A DNA stretch of 64,000 bases from an uncultured Alphaproteobacteria bacterium. GTDB taxonomy: Bacteria > Pseudomonadota > Alphaproteobacteria > HIMB59 > GCA-002718135. The position numbers were made by a program, and so were the translations under genes. The DNA lies in assembly GCA_902553005.1 (NCBI GenBank), contig CACDIK010000002.1:1-64000 (forward strand). Direction: 5' to 3'. The notes below the pieces were generated by a model that was not told the DNA's origin, made no database searches, and was given only the letters and a program-made list of their open reading frames with translations. Shown here one piece after another: positions 53,606 to 63,540 of the stretch (its first letter is position 1; each line of letters starts with the position of its first letter).

Positions 53606-54434
53606 GTCTTTTCATTAAATCATCTAATTGATTTAAATCAGAGTAATAAAGAGTTAGTGAGCCAGATGAGCCATTCTCATTAAATTGAATAGATGTTTTT
53701 AGACCTATTTTGTCTGAAAGCTCCTTTTCAAGATCGGTTATATTTGGGTCTTTTGAAATTTTTTTAGTTTTATTTTTTTTAAATTGAGATGTTATTTTTT
53801 CTATCTGTCTTACGCTAAGTTTTTTCTCAATTATTTCTTTTGCCTTATTAATAGCATCGGGTACACCAATAAGAGCTCTCGCGTGGCCCATTGATAAATC
53901 ACCATTTATTACCATTTGTTGTATTTTTATATCAAGCTCTAAAAGTCGTAAAATATTTGAAACGTGGCTTGCACTTTTACCAATTAGTTTAGCGAGGTTT
54001 TCATTATTGATATCTTTAATATCAATTAATCCTTTGTAGGCATTAGCCTCTTCAATAACATTTAAATCTTCTCTTTGAATGTTTTCAATTAAGGCTGCTT
54101 CTAGAACATTAATGTCATCAAGATTTTTAATGACACATTCTACTTCATGCATTCCATTTAATTGACAAGCCCTCCATCTTCTTTCTCCCGCAATAATCTG
54201 GTATTGATCATCTTTTATTGGCTTTATGATTATAGGTTGAATTAATCCTTGGTTTTTAATTGAAGAGGAAAGCTCTTTAAGATCTTCATCTTTAAAGTTT
54301 TTTCTTGGTTGAGAAGGATTAGGGATTATTTGAGATATATTAATTTTTTGAATCCCGTTGCCGCTGTTAGAATTATTATTTGTAGTTGATAAAAGAGCTC
54401 CTAGGCCCATTCCTAGTTTGTTTTCTTTATTCAT
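53595..54434 (-). CDS. parB: Chromosome partitioning protein ParB
   Basis: 279 residues. KLGMGLGALL at the start, the CTPase/N-domain with PNPSQPRKNFKDEDLKEL and the GERRWRA motif, then the parS-reading helix-turn-helix (ENLAKLIGKSASHVSNILRLL), and a C-terminal dimerisation helix. It binds parS near the origin and spreads as a CTP-dependent clamp. It overlaps parA by 8 bp. Two parS-like sites lie 3.2 kb away in the mnmE/mnmG region. Confidence 0.97.
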   Translation of the reverse strand: MNKENKLGMGLGALLSTTNNNSNSGNGIQKINISQIIPNPSQPRKNFKDEDLKELSSSIKNQGLIQPIIIKPIKDDQYQIIAGERRWRACQLNGMHEVECVIKNLDDINVLEAALIENIQREDLNVIEEANAYKGLIDIKDINNENLAKLIGKSASHVSNILRLLELDIKIQQMVINGDLSMGHARALIGVPDAINKAKEIIEKKLSVRQIEKITSQFKKNKTKKISKDPNITDLEKELSDKIGLKTSIQFNENGSSGSLTLYYSDLNQLDDLMKRLKK

Positions 54435-55200
54435 GGTTTTTATTTTGATTTAAAATTACTTCTTTTGCAAGCTCTATATAAGCCAAAGAACCTGCGGCTT
54501 GTGTATCATATATTAATGCTGGTTTTCCATGGCTGGGAGCCTCAGATATTTTTACATTTCTTGGAATTGTTGTTTTATAGACTTGATCACCAAAATGATG
54601 TCTTACATCTTTCTCAACTAAAGAACTTAATGAATTTCTTTTATCCAACATTGTTAATAGTATTCCTTCGATTTGAAGATCATTATTATAGTTTTTTTGT
54701 ATTAATTTGATTGTTTGCATCAAAGCTGAAAGACCCTCTAGAGCAAAAAACTCTGATTGAAGAGGAATTAGTGTAGTGTCTGATGCTACTAATGAGTTAA
54801 TAGTTAGCAAACCAAGTGCTGGTGGGCAGTCTACAAAAATAAAGTCAAAATTATCAATTTCAGCAAATATTGATTTAAATACATACTCTCTGTTTTCAAA
54901 ATTTGTCAACTCTACCTCCGCTGCAGCCAAATCTGTGTTAGCTCCAATTATTTTGAGACCAGGAATTAATGTTTCTTTTATTCCTTCTGTAAGAAGTTTC
55001 TTTTCATGAATCATTTCATAGATCGATGGTTTTCTTTCATCATAAGAAAGTCCTAATCCTGTACTAGCATTACCTTGTGGGTCAGCATCGATGATTAAAA
55101 CATTTTTTTTCACTGCAGCTAATGAAGTAGCTAGGTTTATTGTGGTTGTGGTTTTGCCAACACCGCCTTTTTGGTTGGATATAGAAATAATTTTTTTCAC
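54427..55200 (-). CDS. parA: Chromosome partitioning ATPase ParA
   Basis: 257 residues. Deviant Walker A SNQKGGVGKTTTTINLA, DADPQGNASTGLG, Walker B FIFVDCPPALGLLT and the late RNVKISEAPSHGKP. It is the ATPase that moves ParB-parS complexes along the nucleoid. It overlaps rsmG by 4 bp and parB by 8 bp within the mnmE-mnmG-rsmG-parA-parB run. Confidence 0.98.
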   Translation of the reverse strand: MKKIISISNQKGGVGKTTTTINLATSLAAVKKNVLIIDADPQGNASTGLGLSYDERKPSIYEMIHEKKLLTEGIKETLIPGLKIIGANTDLAAAEVELTNFENREYVFKSIFAEIDNFDFIFVDCPPALGLLTINSLVASDTTLIPLQSEFFALEGLSALMQTIKLIQKNYNNDLQIEGILLTMLDKRNSLSSLVEKDVRHHFGDQVYKTTIPRNVKISEAPSHGKPALIYDTQAAGSLAYIELAKEVILNQNKNHE

Positions 55201-55802
55201 AGTTTTTTATATTTTTTTATTTTTAATACATAACCATCACCCTCACTTTGACTTGGAAAAAGATCGTATTCAAAGCTAAAGGATTTTTTTGCATCTTGTA
55301 TTTCTTTCTTAACATTTCTTCCTTTTAGAAAAAGAAGTGATGTATTTTTTTTACTAAAAAACCGTGAATAATCTAATAGTTTTAATAGTGGAGCGAAGGC
55401 TCTGCAGATAATAAAGTCAAATTTTTGATTTTTGATTTTCTCTACCCTTGTGCAAATAGTTTTAACTCCTAAATTCTGTTCGTGTGCAAATTCTTTAATA
55501 AAGTTTATTTTTTTTATTTTAGAGTCTATTAATAATATGTTTGTATACCCAAAAATATATAAGATCACGCCTGGTAAACCTGCACCAGTGCCAAAGTCTA
55601 TTATTGAAGCATTTTTTTTCAAAATAAACTCAGATAATTGCAATGAATCATTAATGTGTCTATCCCATGCAATATTAATTGTGGAAGGCCCTACTAAATT
55701 ATGTATTTGGTTACTTTTTTCTAACTTCAGTATGTAGTTATCTATTAAATCAATTTGCTTTCTACTAAGATTATATTTTTTTATTACAGAGCTTTTATCC
55801 AA
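55197..55802 (-). CDS. rsmG: 16S rRNA (guanine-527-N7)-methyltransferase RsmG (GidB)
   Basis: 201 residues. RsmG features are NLVGPSTINIAWDRHINDSLQL, the SAM motif IIDFGTGAGLPGVIL and IICRAFAPLLKLLDY. It methylates G527 of 16S rRNA in the 30S subunit. It lies 1 bp after mnmG and overlaps parA by 4 bp. Confidence 0.96.
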   Translation of the reverse strand: MDKSSVIKKYNLSRKQIDLIDNYILKLEKSNQIHNLVGPSTINIAWDRHINDSLQLSEFILKKNASIIDFGTGAGLPGVILYIFGYTNILLIDSKIKKINFIKEFAHEQNLGVKTICTRVEKIKNQKFDFIICRAFAPLLKLLDYSRFFSKKNTSLLFLKGRNVKKEIQDAKKSFSFEYDLFPSQSEGDGYVLKIKKYKKL

Positions 55803-55803
55803 A

Positions 55804-57669
55804 TTATGCTGCTTTTTTATTTTTATTTTTTTTAATGTATCTGAGCAAGGCTATAGTGGCTGCTGGTGTTACGCCTGATATCCTTGAAGCAGCACCAAGT
55901 GTTGGTGGCTTAATTTTTGATAATTTTTCAACTATCTCATTAGATAAACTTCCGACTAATTTATAATTAGTTGATTTAGGGATTTTTAAATTTTCTTCCT
56001 TTTCAAAATCTTGTATATCCATTCTTTGTCTATCAAGATAACCGGCATATTTAGCCTCTATTTCTATTTGCTCCATTACATCATCCTCTAGGTCATTTAA
56101 CTCCGGAAGTATTTTTTTAAGCTTATGGGTTGTAATATTAGAAAAGGACAAGAGGTCTATAATATTTCTTTTTTTTCCATCTTTGTTTATTTTTATGCCT
56201 TTTTTAAGGAGTGCGTCTGGTGAAAATTTTTGATTTTTAACAAACTTAAAACCCGCATTTATTCTTATAGATTTTTTTTCGAATTTTCTTTGCCTATCTA
56301 TATCAACACAACCGATATCAATTCCTAGAGGCGTAAGTCTCAAATCTGCATTATCAGCCCGAAGTAAAAGTCTGTATTCAGACCTTGAAGTAAACATTCT
56401 ATATGGCTCTTTAGTTCCTTTTGTAACCAAATCATCTATTAAAACACCTATATATCCAGAAGATCTGGGTATTATAAATTCTTTATTAGATGTTGTTTTA
56501 AGCGATGCATTTATTCCAGCCATTATACCTTGTGCAGCTGCTTCTTCGTATCCAGTTGTTCCATTTATCTGTCCTGCAAAAAATAAATTTTTAATTTTTT
56601 TAGTTTCAAGAGTGTGTGTTAGTTCTTGTGGATCAACAAAATCATATTCAATAGCATAAGCGGGTTGTGTAATTGTAACATTTTCTAAACCTTTAATCGT
56701 TTTAACAAATTGCTCTTGAATTTCAGTTGGAAGTGAAGAGGATATTCCGTTTGGATATATTAGATCACTATCTAATCCTTCTGGCTCAAGAAATATCTGA
56801 TGTGATGACTTATTTTTAAATTTATGAATTTTGTCTTCAATAGATGGGCAATACCTAGCCCCCATTGATTGTATCTCACCTGAGTACATAGGTGATAGGT
56901 TAAGGTTTTGAGCAATTATTTCGTGAGTGTTTTTATTAGTATGGGTAATAAAACAAGATATTTGAGGAATGTGGATATCTCTGTTGATAAAAGAAAATGG
57001 AATAAGCTTTTTATCTGGGTGTTGTTTGTTTAAGTCATTGAAATTTATGGTTTTTTTAAGTAATCTTGGGGGTGTTCCTGTCTTTAACCTGCCTATTGAA
57101 AACTTTAACTCTTTAAGCCTTTTTGCAAGCTTTATTGAGGGTTTATCTCCAACCCTTCCTGCTTCTTGCTTCTCAGATCCTATTCTTATTAATCCTTGTA
57201 AGAAAGTACCTGTGGTTAAAACTACAGATTTGGAGAATATTTTTTTGTTGTCATCTAAAACAACACCCATCACGCTATTGTTTGAAACAATTAAGTCTTC
57301 AACTGATCCTTCGATAATTTGAAGGTTTTTTTGGTCAGATACGAGTTCATTTATAGCATTTTTATATAAAATTCGGTCTGTTTGGGCCCTTGGACCCCTT
57401 ACAGCAGCGCCTCTACTGGAGTTTAACATCCTAAATTGTATACATGATCTATCTGTGGCTTTAGCCATTATTCCATCTAAAGCATCTATTTCCTTTACAA
57501 GATGACCTTTTCCAAGGCCTCCAATTGCAGGATTGCAAGACATTTCTCCTATTTTTTCAATTTTATGAGTTATTAGGGCTGTTTTTGATCCGGTTCTTGC
57601 AGATGAGCATGCTGCTTCTACGCCCGCATGCCCTCCACCAATCACAATTACATCAAATTTATTGTCCAT
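55804..57669 (-). CDS. mnmG: tRNA uridine-5-carboxymethylaminomethyl enzyme MnmG (GidA)
   Basis: The track starts at a GTG at 57681, inside a parS-like palindrome; the ATG at 57669 ([16 protein letters not shown]) fits the family better and gives 621 residues. FAD-binding [60 protein letters not shown] and the C-terminal MnmE-binding domain with [10 protein letters not shown] are visible. With MnmE it builds the cmnm5 group at the tRNA wobble uridine. Confidence 0.96.
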   Translation of the reverse strand: MDNKFDVIVIGGGHAGVEAACSSARTGSKTALITHKIEKIGEMSCNPAIGGLGKGHLVKEIDALDGIMAKATDRSCIQFRMLNSSRGAAVRGPRAQTDRILYKNAINELVSDQKNLQIIEGSVEDLIVSNNSVMGVVLDDNKKIFSKSVVLTTGTFLQGLIRIGSEKQEAGRVGDKPSIKLAKRLKELKFSIGRLKTGTPPRLLKKTINFNDLNKQHPDKKLIPFSFINRDIHIPQISCFITHTNKNTHEIIAQNLNLSPMYSGEIQSMGARYCPSIEDKIHKFKNKSSHQIFLEPEGLDSDLIYPNGISSSLPTEIQEQFVKTIKGLENVTITQPAYAIEYDFVDPQELTHTLETKKIKNLFFAGQINGTTGYEEAAAQGIMAGINASLKTTSNKEFIIPRSSGYIGVLIDDLVTKGTKEPYRMFTSRSEYRLLLRADNADLRLTPLGIDIGCVDIDRQRKFEKKSIRINAGFKFVKNQKFSPDALLKKGIKINKDGKKRNIIDLLSFSNITTHKLKKILPELNDLEDDVMEQIEIEAKYAGYLDRQRMDIQDFEKEENLKIPKSTNYKLVGSLSNEIVEKLSKIKPPTLGAASRISGVTPAATIALLRYIKKNKNKKAA

Positions 57670-57673
57670 GTTT

Positions 57674-57689
57674 ATTTTCACGTGAAATT
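57674..57689. promoter_or_regulatory. parS: parS-like site 1, mnmE-mnmG junction
   Basis: ATTTTCACGTGAAATT contains the 12-bp palindromic core TTTCACGTGAAA of the bacterial parS consensus TGTTTCACGTGAAACA; the outer two bases on each side differ. It lies between the mnmE stop and the mnmG ATG, 3.2 kb from parB. Confidence 0.85.
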
Positions 57690-58974
57690 ACTTACCAATA
57701 CAAAAATCACTAAATATTATATCTAAAATTTTCTCAATATCAAACTTTTGATTAATTCCATCAATATACATAATTGATCTTCTAACATTTTCAGCAGCAA
57801 TATCTATTTCTTTTAAATCTAAACTTTTAAGCAATACAAGGGATTTCTTTAGGCTTTCCATATGTCTTTCACGTGAAAAGACCGGTCCAGAAATTGGTTT
57901 TTTCTTTAATTTAGAAGATATGGTTTTAATAAGAGGCTCAATCCCGTAACCAGATACTGATGAAATGCTATGCACCCCGCTAATTTTCTTTTTATTAGTA
58001 TCATATTTTGATTTAACAAATATTTTTGATTTGATTTTACTGTAGTTTTTCTTTTCATTGTTTTTGAGAAAAACTATATTTAAATCAGATTTTTCAGCAC
58101 TTTCTAAGGATCTTTCAATGCCTATTTTTTCAATTAAATTCTTATGTTTTCTTATTCCAGCTGTATCAATAAATATGTATTTATCCCCTTGTATATCAAG
58201 CGTGGAGCTTACTAAATCTGTTGTAGTTCCTGGTATACTAGTAACTATAGAAACTTCCTTGTTGTTAATATAATTAATAAAGGAAGACTTTCCTGTGTTT
58301 GGCTTTCCAATAATAGTTACTGTAAAACCGTTATGAATTTGTCTAGATAAAGCTGATCTTTCGATAATATTTTCAATTTGTTTATATATGTTCTTATTTT
58401 GTTCTCTTATGCTTTTATATATTTCTTTAGGAAGGTCTTCGTCAGCAAAATCAATTATGGCTTCTATATCTGCTAGAAGTTTTTTTTGTTTATTTGATAT
58501 TTCATTAACTAATTTATCTAAATTTCCACTTAAATTACCAATGGCTATCCTTCTTTGATTTTCAGTTTCTGCATTAACTAAATCATTAATTGTTTCAGCT
58601 TCTAAAACACTAAGCTTATCATTGATTAGAGCTCTTTTGGTAAACTCTCCAGGCTCAGCAAGCCTGATCTGTTTTTTTAATAGGATTTTAGTTATTTTGT
58701 TAATTACAGAAATACTTCCATGACAAGATATTTCCACCATATCCTCCCCCGTATAGCTTTTTGGTGATTTAAAAAAAGTTGTTAGCGTCTGATCTACAAC
58801 ACTCTTTCCGTCCAATAAGTCGTTTAATGTAGCAAAGTTTGTTTTAAATTTTTTTTTAGAAGATATTGATTTAATAATTGTATGAGATCCTTTTCCCGAA
58901 ACCCTAAAAACAGCTATACCTGATTTACCTCTTTGAGTAGCAAGGGCAAAAATCGTATCCTTTGAAACTTTCAT
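57688..58974 (-). CDS. mnmE: tRNA modification GTPase MnmE (TrmE)
   Basis: 428 residues. N-terminal tetrahydrofolate-binding domain (DTIFALATQRGKSGIAVFRVSG; GEFTKRALINDKL), a G domain with P-loop IIGKPNTGKSSFIN, G2/G3 PGTTTDLVSS and FIDTAGIRKH, and the C-terminal CIGK tail (Cys-x-Gly-Lys motif). The NKxD guanine motif is not obvious (FLKNNEKK), which is unusual. It acts with MnmG in wobble-uridine modification. Its 3' part carries a second parS-like site. Confidence 0.94.
   Translation of the reverse strand: MKVSKDTIFALATQRGKSGIAVFRVSGKGSHTIIKSISSKKKFKTNFATLNDLLDGKSVVDQTLTTFFKSPKSYTGEDMVEISCHGSISVINKITKILLKKQIRLAEPGEFTKRALINDKLSVLEAETINDLVNAETENQRRIAIGNLSGNLDKLVNEISNKQKKLLADIEAIIDFADEDLPKEIYKSIREQNKNIYKQIENIIERSALSRQIHNGFTVTIIGKPNTGKSSFINYINNKEVSIVTSIPGTTTDLVSSTLDIQGDKYIFIDTAGIRKHKNLIEKIGIERSLESAEKSDLNIVFLKNNEKKNYSKIKSKIFVKSKYDTNKKKISGVHSISSVSGYGIEPLIKTISSKLKKKPISGPVFSRERHMESLKKSLVLLKSLDLKEIDIAAENVRRSIMYIDGINQKFDIEKILDIIFSDFCIGK
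57865..57880. promoter_or_regulatory. parS: parS-like site 2, inside the 3' end of mnmE
   Basis: TCTTTCACGTGAAAAG has the same 12-bp core TTTCACGTGAAA as site 1 and lies 191 bp from it, within mnmE coding sequence. Two close copies of this core next to parAB make chance occurrence unlikely. Confidence 0.85.
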
Positions 58975-59079
58975 TTTTTGGGAATTAAACCCAAGATGAT
59001 GTTATGTAAATAAGAAAAATATTAGCCATTAAGTTGCTCAATTGTTGTTTTAAATAATAAATGGTTTATTTTAATTTAT

Positions 59080-60366
59080 GTGAGAAAAATTTTAATTATA
59101 ACTTTCCTATTTTTTTCCCAAAAAGCATACGCAGATTTGAAAATCAATTATCCTTATCAAGTTTTTATACAATCTGATGAATTGATTAATAATATAAAAT
59201 TTTATCAATCTTCAAAATATCCATTTATATGTAATCAAGATGATGATGATTTCGATAATGATGTGGTCTCAATTAAAAACACAGCGTTTAAAGAATCATT
59301 AAAGCTGTCTTTTAACAAAACGTTTACTGATTGGGATACCATGGATGAATTTTCATCAAAAATGGTAGAGTTTTCGTTGGCAACCTGCAAGACAATGTTG
59401 TTTGGGTCTGATGCAGAAAAAGAAGAATTATTAAACTTTATAATTGAAATTTCAAAACTAGAAAAATTTTATTCAATTACTCCTGAGTGGGTTATGGATC
59501 ATAGTGGGCCATTTTGGTTTGCAAGACACGTTCCTCCTGTTTTATTTGCCTGGAGCTATGTAAGGGATATGGCTGATGAAAAAGAACAAAGGCAAATTAA
59601 TGAATGGGTTGAGGGTTTATACAACAAACTAATTGTTGATGATAATTGCCTAGAATGGAGGGCAGGTTCCTGTTTTGCCAACCATGCTTACAATGTTCGT
59701 AATGCATTAATAGCTATGTCAATAATGCTAAATGATGAAGAAAAGTTTAATCATAATGTAGATGCTTTTTTTAAAGTATTAGAATTAAATATTAGAAAAG
59801 ACGGTCTTTTAGAGAATGAATTAAGAAGAGGGCATTGTAGTTCTCATTATCATATGTTTGCTTTTAGTGCGATCTTTGGCATTTTACAAAATCTGAAAAC
59901 CCAGGGGTATGACTACTACAACAAAGAGCTGTACAATGGTTTTGAAATTAAAGATATACTGGATGTAGCAATAAATAAATTTCTTATTTATCCAAAAAAA
60001 TATTTATCTACTGTCAAAGATCCTTATGCAATAACAACATGTCCTACAAAAGGTCAAGAATTTGTATATGAGTTTGAGCAAACAGATTTTTTTGCTACTG
60101 CTCACTATGGTTTTGTGTCTTTATTTCAGAGTAATGTTGAGGATTCAGAAAAAATTGATTTTTCAAATATAAAAAAATTACAAATCACATGGGATAAAAA
60201 AGTTGGTAACGACCCAAAGTATTTTTATGAAGATTATAACGAAAATGGAAAAGAAGACTCGTTATATTACAATGTCTATGATGTTACAAAAGGTATGTAT
60301 TATCACTCTTGGGGAAACGCAGTGTATGGTGGTAACCCAATATTACTTTCTAAAATAAATTTTTAA
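59080..60366 (+). CDS. Alginate lyase-like (PL5-type alpha/alpha toroid) secreted protein
   Basis: 428 residues from a GTG start with a signal peptide (MRKILIITFLFFSQKAYA). A helical domain contains CFANHAYNVRNALIAMSIML and DGLLENELRRGHCSSHYHMFAFSAI, resembling the catalytic His (NNH) and Tyr (YHxYAL) regions of alginate lyase AlgL/A1-III. It may cleave a uronate polymer in the periplasm or be a non-enzymatic relative. It stands divergent from mnmE and convergent with the FG-GAP gene, in a place where housekeeping genes are expected. Sequence match is by eye. Confidence 0.6.
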   Translation: MRKILIITFLFFSQKAYADLKINYPYQVFIQSDELINNIKFYQSSKYPFICNQDDDDFDNDVVSIKNTAFKESLKLSFNKTFTDWDTMDEFSSKMVEFSLATCKTMLFGSDAEKEELLNFIIEISKLEKFYSITPEWVMDHSGPFWFARHVPPVLFAWSYVRDMADEKEQRQINEWVEGLYNKLIVDDNCLEWRAGSCFANHAYNVRNALIAMSIMLNDEEKFNHNVDAFFKVLELNIRKDGLLENELRRGHCSSHYHMFAFSAIFGILQNLKTQGYDYYNKELYNGFEIKDILDVAINKFLIYPKKYLSTVKDPYAITTCPTKGQEFVYEFEQTDFFATAHYGFVSLFQSNVEDSEKIDFSNIKKLQITWDKKVGNDPKYFYEDYNENGKEDSLYYNVYDVTKGMYYHSWGNAVYGGNPILLSKINF

Positions 60367-60373
60367 TATTAAT

Positions 60374-61813
60374 TTATTCTAACCAATCAACCCACTTATT
60401 AACCTGTTCTGGTTTTAAAATATCAAACCGCATGTTTCCTTTGTTAAGGAGAAAAATATTTGCGCTCCTTGTGTCTTGAACCATTGCCGAACACATCGCG
60501 TCCATCAAGCCGTCACTATTAACATCAATAAGAATGCTTTTGTTGCAGTAGGTGTTCCAAGGGTGTGAGTGCTCATCTTTAACCATCGAGCCCCATTCCT
60601 TTGGATCTTGCCATTCATCAAGTGGTTTTAAATGGATGTTGTTATCAGAAAGCTCTAACTTTCCATTTATATTTTCATAAACAACCCAAGAGGATGCCGA
60701 ATAAAAAGGACCAACAACGGAGCTTATAATATCAACGTCTCCATCGTTATCAAAATCAAAAGAGGTCATTTCTGCAACAGTTGAAAAAATAAAATTGCCG
60801 TCTTTTGCAGGTTTTAGCTTTTGGGCAATCTTAAATTTTCCCGTTCCATCACCGTGCATTAATATTGTTTTTTGTACAGATTTATCAGACCATTTTTGAG
60901 GGGAGTATTTGGCATATTTAGGATTATAAAAATCGTGTGATGATATGATATCTAGAAAACCATCGTTATTAAAATCACCTGTTGTTATAGAATGACCACC
61001 ATGTTTAGTGCATAAAACTGCGTTGAAGTTTCCTTCTCCATCATTAAAGTGGCATACTGTGCCTTTAAATTCAGAAGTAATAACATCAACATCACCATCA
61101 TTATCTATGTCTCCAGCATCTGACCCATGAGAAAACCCTAGATAAAGATCGTGTTCTTTGTCTGTTAAATAACCTGTATGTTTTGATTTTACCCAGCTAA
61201 AAGATTTTTCAGAAATAAGAACATGGTTTGGGCTTTCATAACTGAAATTTCCATCTATTAATTGAACTGAGGCGTTTGGATGGAATATATCATCTATATT
61301 ATCTCCGTTGAAATCATCGACGATCATTCTTTGAAGAGAGCTTGCATAACCAGCCTCGTTTGATCCATTATACTTAAAGAAATTAGGGTTTTTTATTTTG
61401 TTGAATGTAAAACCGCTTGTTATTAGATATGGTAGAACAGGGTTATAAAGTGCGTTTCCATTGGCACAACCTTGTCTTCCTTCTGACTGAGTAAAGTTTC
61501 CTGTTGTGCCGCCGGTACCACACCTGTGTCCTGCACCAAAACCAAGATAGTCTAGTTTATTATCTCCATTCCAATCACCAAAAGCTGATCCAGATTTATA
61601 AAAAATTCCTTTGTCCGAGTTGATATTTTTTTTAAACCATGAGTTGCTGGGTAAAACATACTTTCCGTTTTGGTTTTTAAGTGTTTCGTCTATAAAATGT
61701 CCTGAAAGGGTAATACCTAGTTTACTAGCACTTTCTCTAAATTCATTTGCTTGAACGTTTGAGAAAAAAAATAGAGTTAAAAAGAGAAATGTTAATAATT
61801 TTTTAGGAAACAC
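60374..61813 (-). CDS. Secreted FG-GAP/VCBS repeat protein
   Basis: 479 residues from a GTG start with a signal peptide (residues 1-22). At least five calcium-binding FG-GAP/VCBS units are visible: DFNGDNIDDIFHP, DIDNDGDVDVITS, DFNNDGFLDIISS, DFDNDGDVDIISS and DVNSDGLMDAM, spaced 50-100 residues, giving a beta-propeller. Early Cys-rich HRCGTGGTTGNF is unusual. Likely periplasmic or surface carbohydrate- or protein-binding. It is convergent with the lyase-like gene, 7 bp apart; the two may act on the same polymer. Confidence 0.85.
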   Translation of the reverse strand: MFPKKLLTFLFLTLFFFSNVQANEFRESASKLGITLSGHFIDETLKNQNGKYVLPSNSWFKKNINSDKGIFYKSGSAFGDWNGDNKLDYLGFGAGHRCGTGGTTGNFTQSEGRQGCANGNALYNPVLPYLITSGFTFNKIKNPNFFKYNGSNEAGYASSLQRMIVDDFNGDNIDDIFHPNASVQLIDGNFSYESPNHVLISEKSFSWVKSKHTGYLTDKEHDLYLGFSHGSDAGDIDNDGDVDVITSEFKGTVCHFNDGEGNFNAVLCTKHGGHSITTGDFNNDGFLDIISSHDFYNPKYAKYSPQKWSDKSVQKTILMHGDGTGKFKIAQKLKPAKDGNFIFSTVAEMTSFDFDNDGDVDIISSVVGPFYSASSWVVYENINGKLELSDNNIHLKPLDEWQDPKEWGSMVKDEHSHPWNTYCNKSILIDVNSDGLMDAMCSAMVQDTRSANIFLLNKGNMRFDILKPEQVNKWVDWLE

Positions 61814-61862
61814 AATTTTTTTTTATTGGAAAAAAATAGAAAAAAAAAGAGAATTTTTAAAT

Positions 61863-63119
61863 TTATTTTGTTCCCATGCTTTGGAAGAACTCACTATTGG
61901 TTTTTGTATTTTTCATTTTATCTAACAAGAACTCCATCGCTTCTGTACTTCCCATTGGGGCTAGTATTTTTCTTAAAATAAAGATTTTTCCAAGCTCGTC
62001 TTTATCAAGTAATAGTTCTTCTTTTCTTGTTCCTGACTTACCAATATCAAAAGCTGGATAAGTTCTTTTTTGACTAAGTTTTCTATCTAGAACCATTTCA
62101 CTATTACCAGTACCTTTAAATTCTTCAAATATAACTTCATCCATTCTGCTTCCTGTATCTATTAAAGCAGTGGCAATAATTGTAAGTGATCCACCTTTTT
62201 CTACGTTCCTTGCAGCTCCAAAAAATCTTTTTGGTCTTTGTAATGCATTGGCATCAACACCACCTGTTAATACTTTTCCACTAGATGGAACAACAGTGTT
62301 GTAAGCTCTTCCAAGCCTAGTGATTGAATCAAGAAGGATTACAACATCATGTTTATATTCAACTAGTCTTTTAGCTTTTTCAATTACCATTTCAGCAACC
62401 TGAACGTGACGAGATGCAGGCTCATCAAAGGTTGAACTAATTACCTCACCCTTAACTGATCTTTGCATATCAGTAACTTCTTCTGGTCTTTCATCAATTA
62501 ACAAAACAATCAGTTTAGCGTCTGGACTATTAGCAGTAATAGCATTAGCAATTTTTTGCATAATTATTGTTTTACCAGTGAAAGGTTGTGCTACGATTAA
62601 TTGTCTTTGTCCTTTTCCAAGAGGGGCAATAATATCAATTATTCTTTCTGTATTATCTGGCATAGGTTTTTCTTGCTCAAGTTTGAACCTTGCTTCAGGA
62701 TACAACGGTGTTAAATCTTCAAAGTTAACCCTGTTCTTAACTAAATCAGTTTCTTGACCATTTATTTTGTTAATTTTAGTTATGGCAAAATATCTTTCTC
62801 CTTGCTTTGGAGATCTTATTTCACCTTCAACGCTGTCACCTGTTCTTAAGCTAAATTTTTTAATTTGAGATGGAGAAATATAAATATCATCTGGCCCTGG
62901 AAGATAGTTTGATTCTGAAGACCTTAAAAAGCCGAAACCATCTTGCATAATTTCAATAACCCCTAAACCAGTAATAATTTCACCTTCTTCAGCAATTGTT
63001 TTTAGAATTGCAAACATCAAATCTTGTTTTCTAAGAGAAGAAGGGTTTTCTATACCAAGCTTATCTGCTTGTTTTAAAAGCTCTTGGGGTTCTTTTCCTT
63101 TTAATTCCTGTAAATTCAT
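61863..63119 (-). CDS. rho: Transcription termination factor Rho
   Basis: 418 residues. N-terminal Rho domain and RNA-binding OB fold ([22 protein letters not shown]), P-loop [17 protein letters not shown], Walker [17 protein letters not shown], the Q/R loops ([22 protein letters not shown]) and SGTRKEELL near the end. It is an RNA helicase ending transcription. It is read away from the candidate replication origin gap at 63120-63540. Confidence 0.98.
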   Translation of the reverse strand: MNLQELKGKEPQELLKQADKLGIENPSSLRKQDLMFAILKTIAEEGEIITGLGVIEIMQDGFGFLRSSESNYLPGPDDIYISPSQIKKFSLRTGDSVEGEIRSPKQGERYFAITKINKINGQETDLVKNRVNFEDLTPLYPEARFKLEQEKPMPDNTERIIDIIAPLGKGQRQLIVAQPFTGKTIIMQKIANAITANSPDAKLIVLLIDERPEEVTDMQRSVKGEVISSTFDEPASRHVQVAEMVIEKAKRLVEYKHDVVILLDSITRLGRAYNTVVPSSGKVLTGGVDANALQRPKRFFGAARNVEKGGSLTIIATALIDTGSRMDEVIFEEFKGTGNSEMVLDRKLSQKRTYPAFDIGKSGTRKEELLLDKDELGKIFILRKILAPMGSTEAMEFLLDKMKNTKTNSEFFQSMGTK

Positions 63120-63540
63120 AATGTTGTTGGGGTAGTTTAGAAATGAAATATTTTAATAATCAAAATTGAAGTTAATGTCAAAATAATAATAAATATATAA
63201 TTTATATATTTAATTGTAGTATTAGTTGTAAGGTTAAAAAGCTTAATTACTGCTTTATTATTACACCATTCTTTATTTACCAACATATGAATAACAAACC
63301 TAACAAATATGTTAATTTAAAGAATTTTGAAAAAAATTATTATTTTTAAATAATTTGCGATACAATAAATCTATAATAACTTGTTATTAATTTTGTATAA
63401 TAAATATATTAACAACCACCCTATAATATTTAGACAAGTTATTAAGTTGTTAACAACACATTTTTAAAACAAAAGAACTATTTCTTAAATTCAAATTATA
63501 TTTAATAGTGTTTATAACTATAATTTTTATTAACACATTT
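63120..63540. other. Candidate replication origin (oriC) region
   Basis: A 421-bp non-coding gap, very AT-rich, between leftward rho and rightward maf. Contents seen: inverted repeat TAATAAC-TT-GTTATTA (63374-63389); palindrome GTTGTTAACAAC (63446-63457); near-matches to the DnaA box TTATNCACA at 63539 (TTATGCACC, 8/9) and on the minus strand at 63509-63517 (TTATAAACA, 8/9); and several A/T-only stretches that could unwind. In other alphaproteobacteria the rho/hemE side and maf flank oriC. No clear DnaA box cluster is visible. Confidence 0.5.

Noticed and set aside
54465-55279. Plus-strand ORFs opposite parA
   Set aside because: Antisense shadows; parA on the minus strand has all family motifs.
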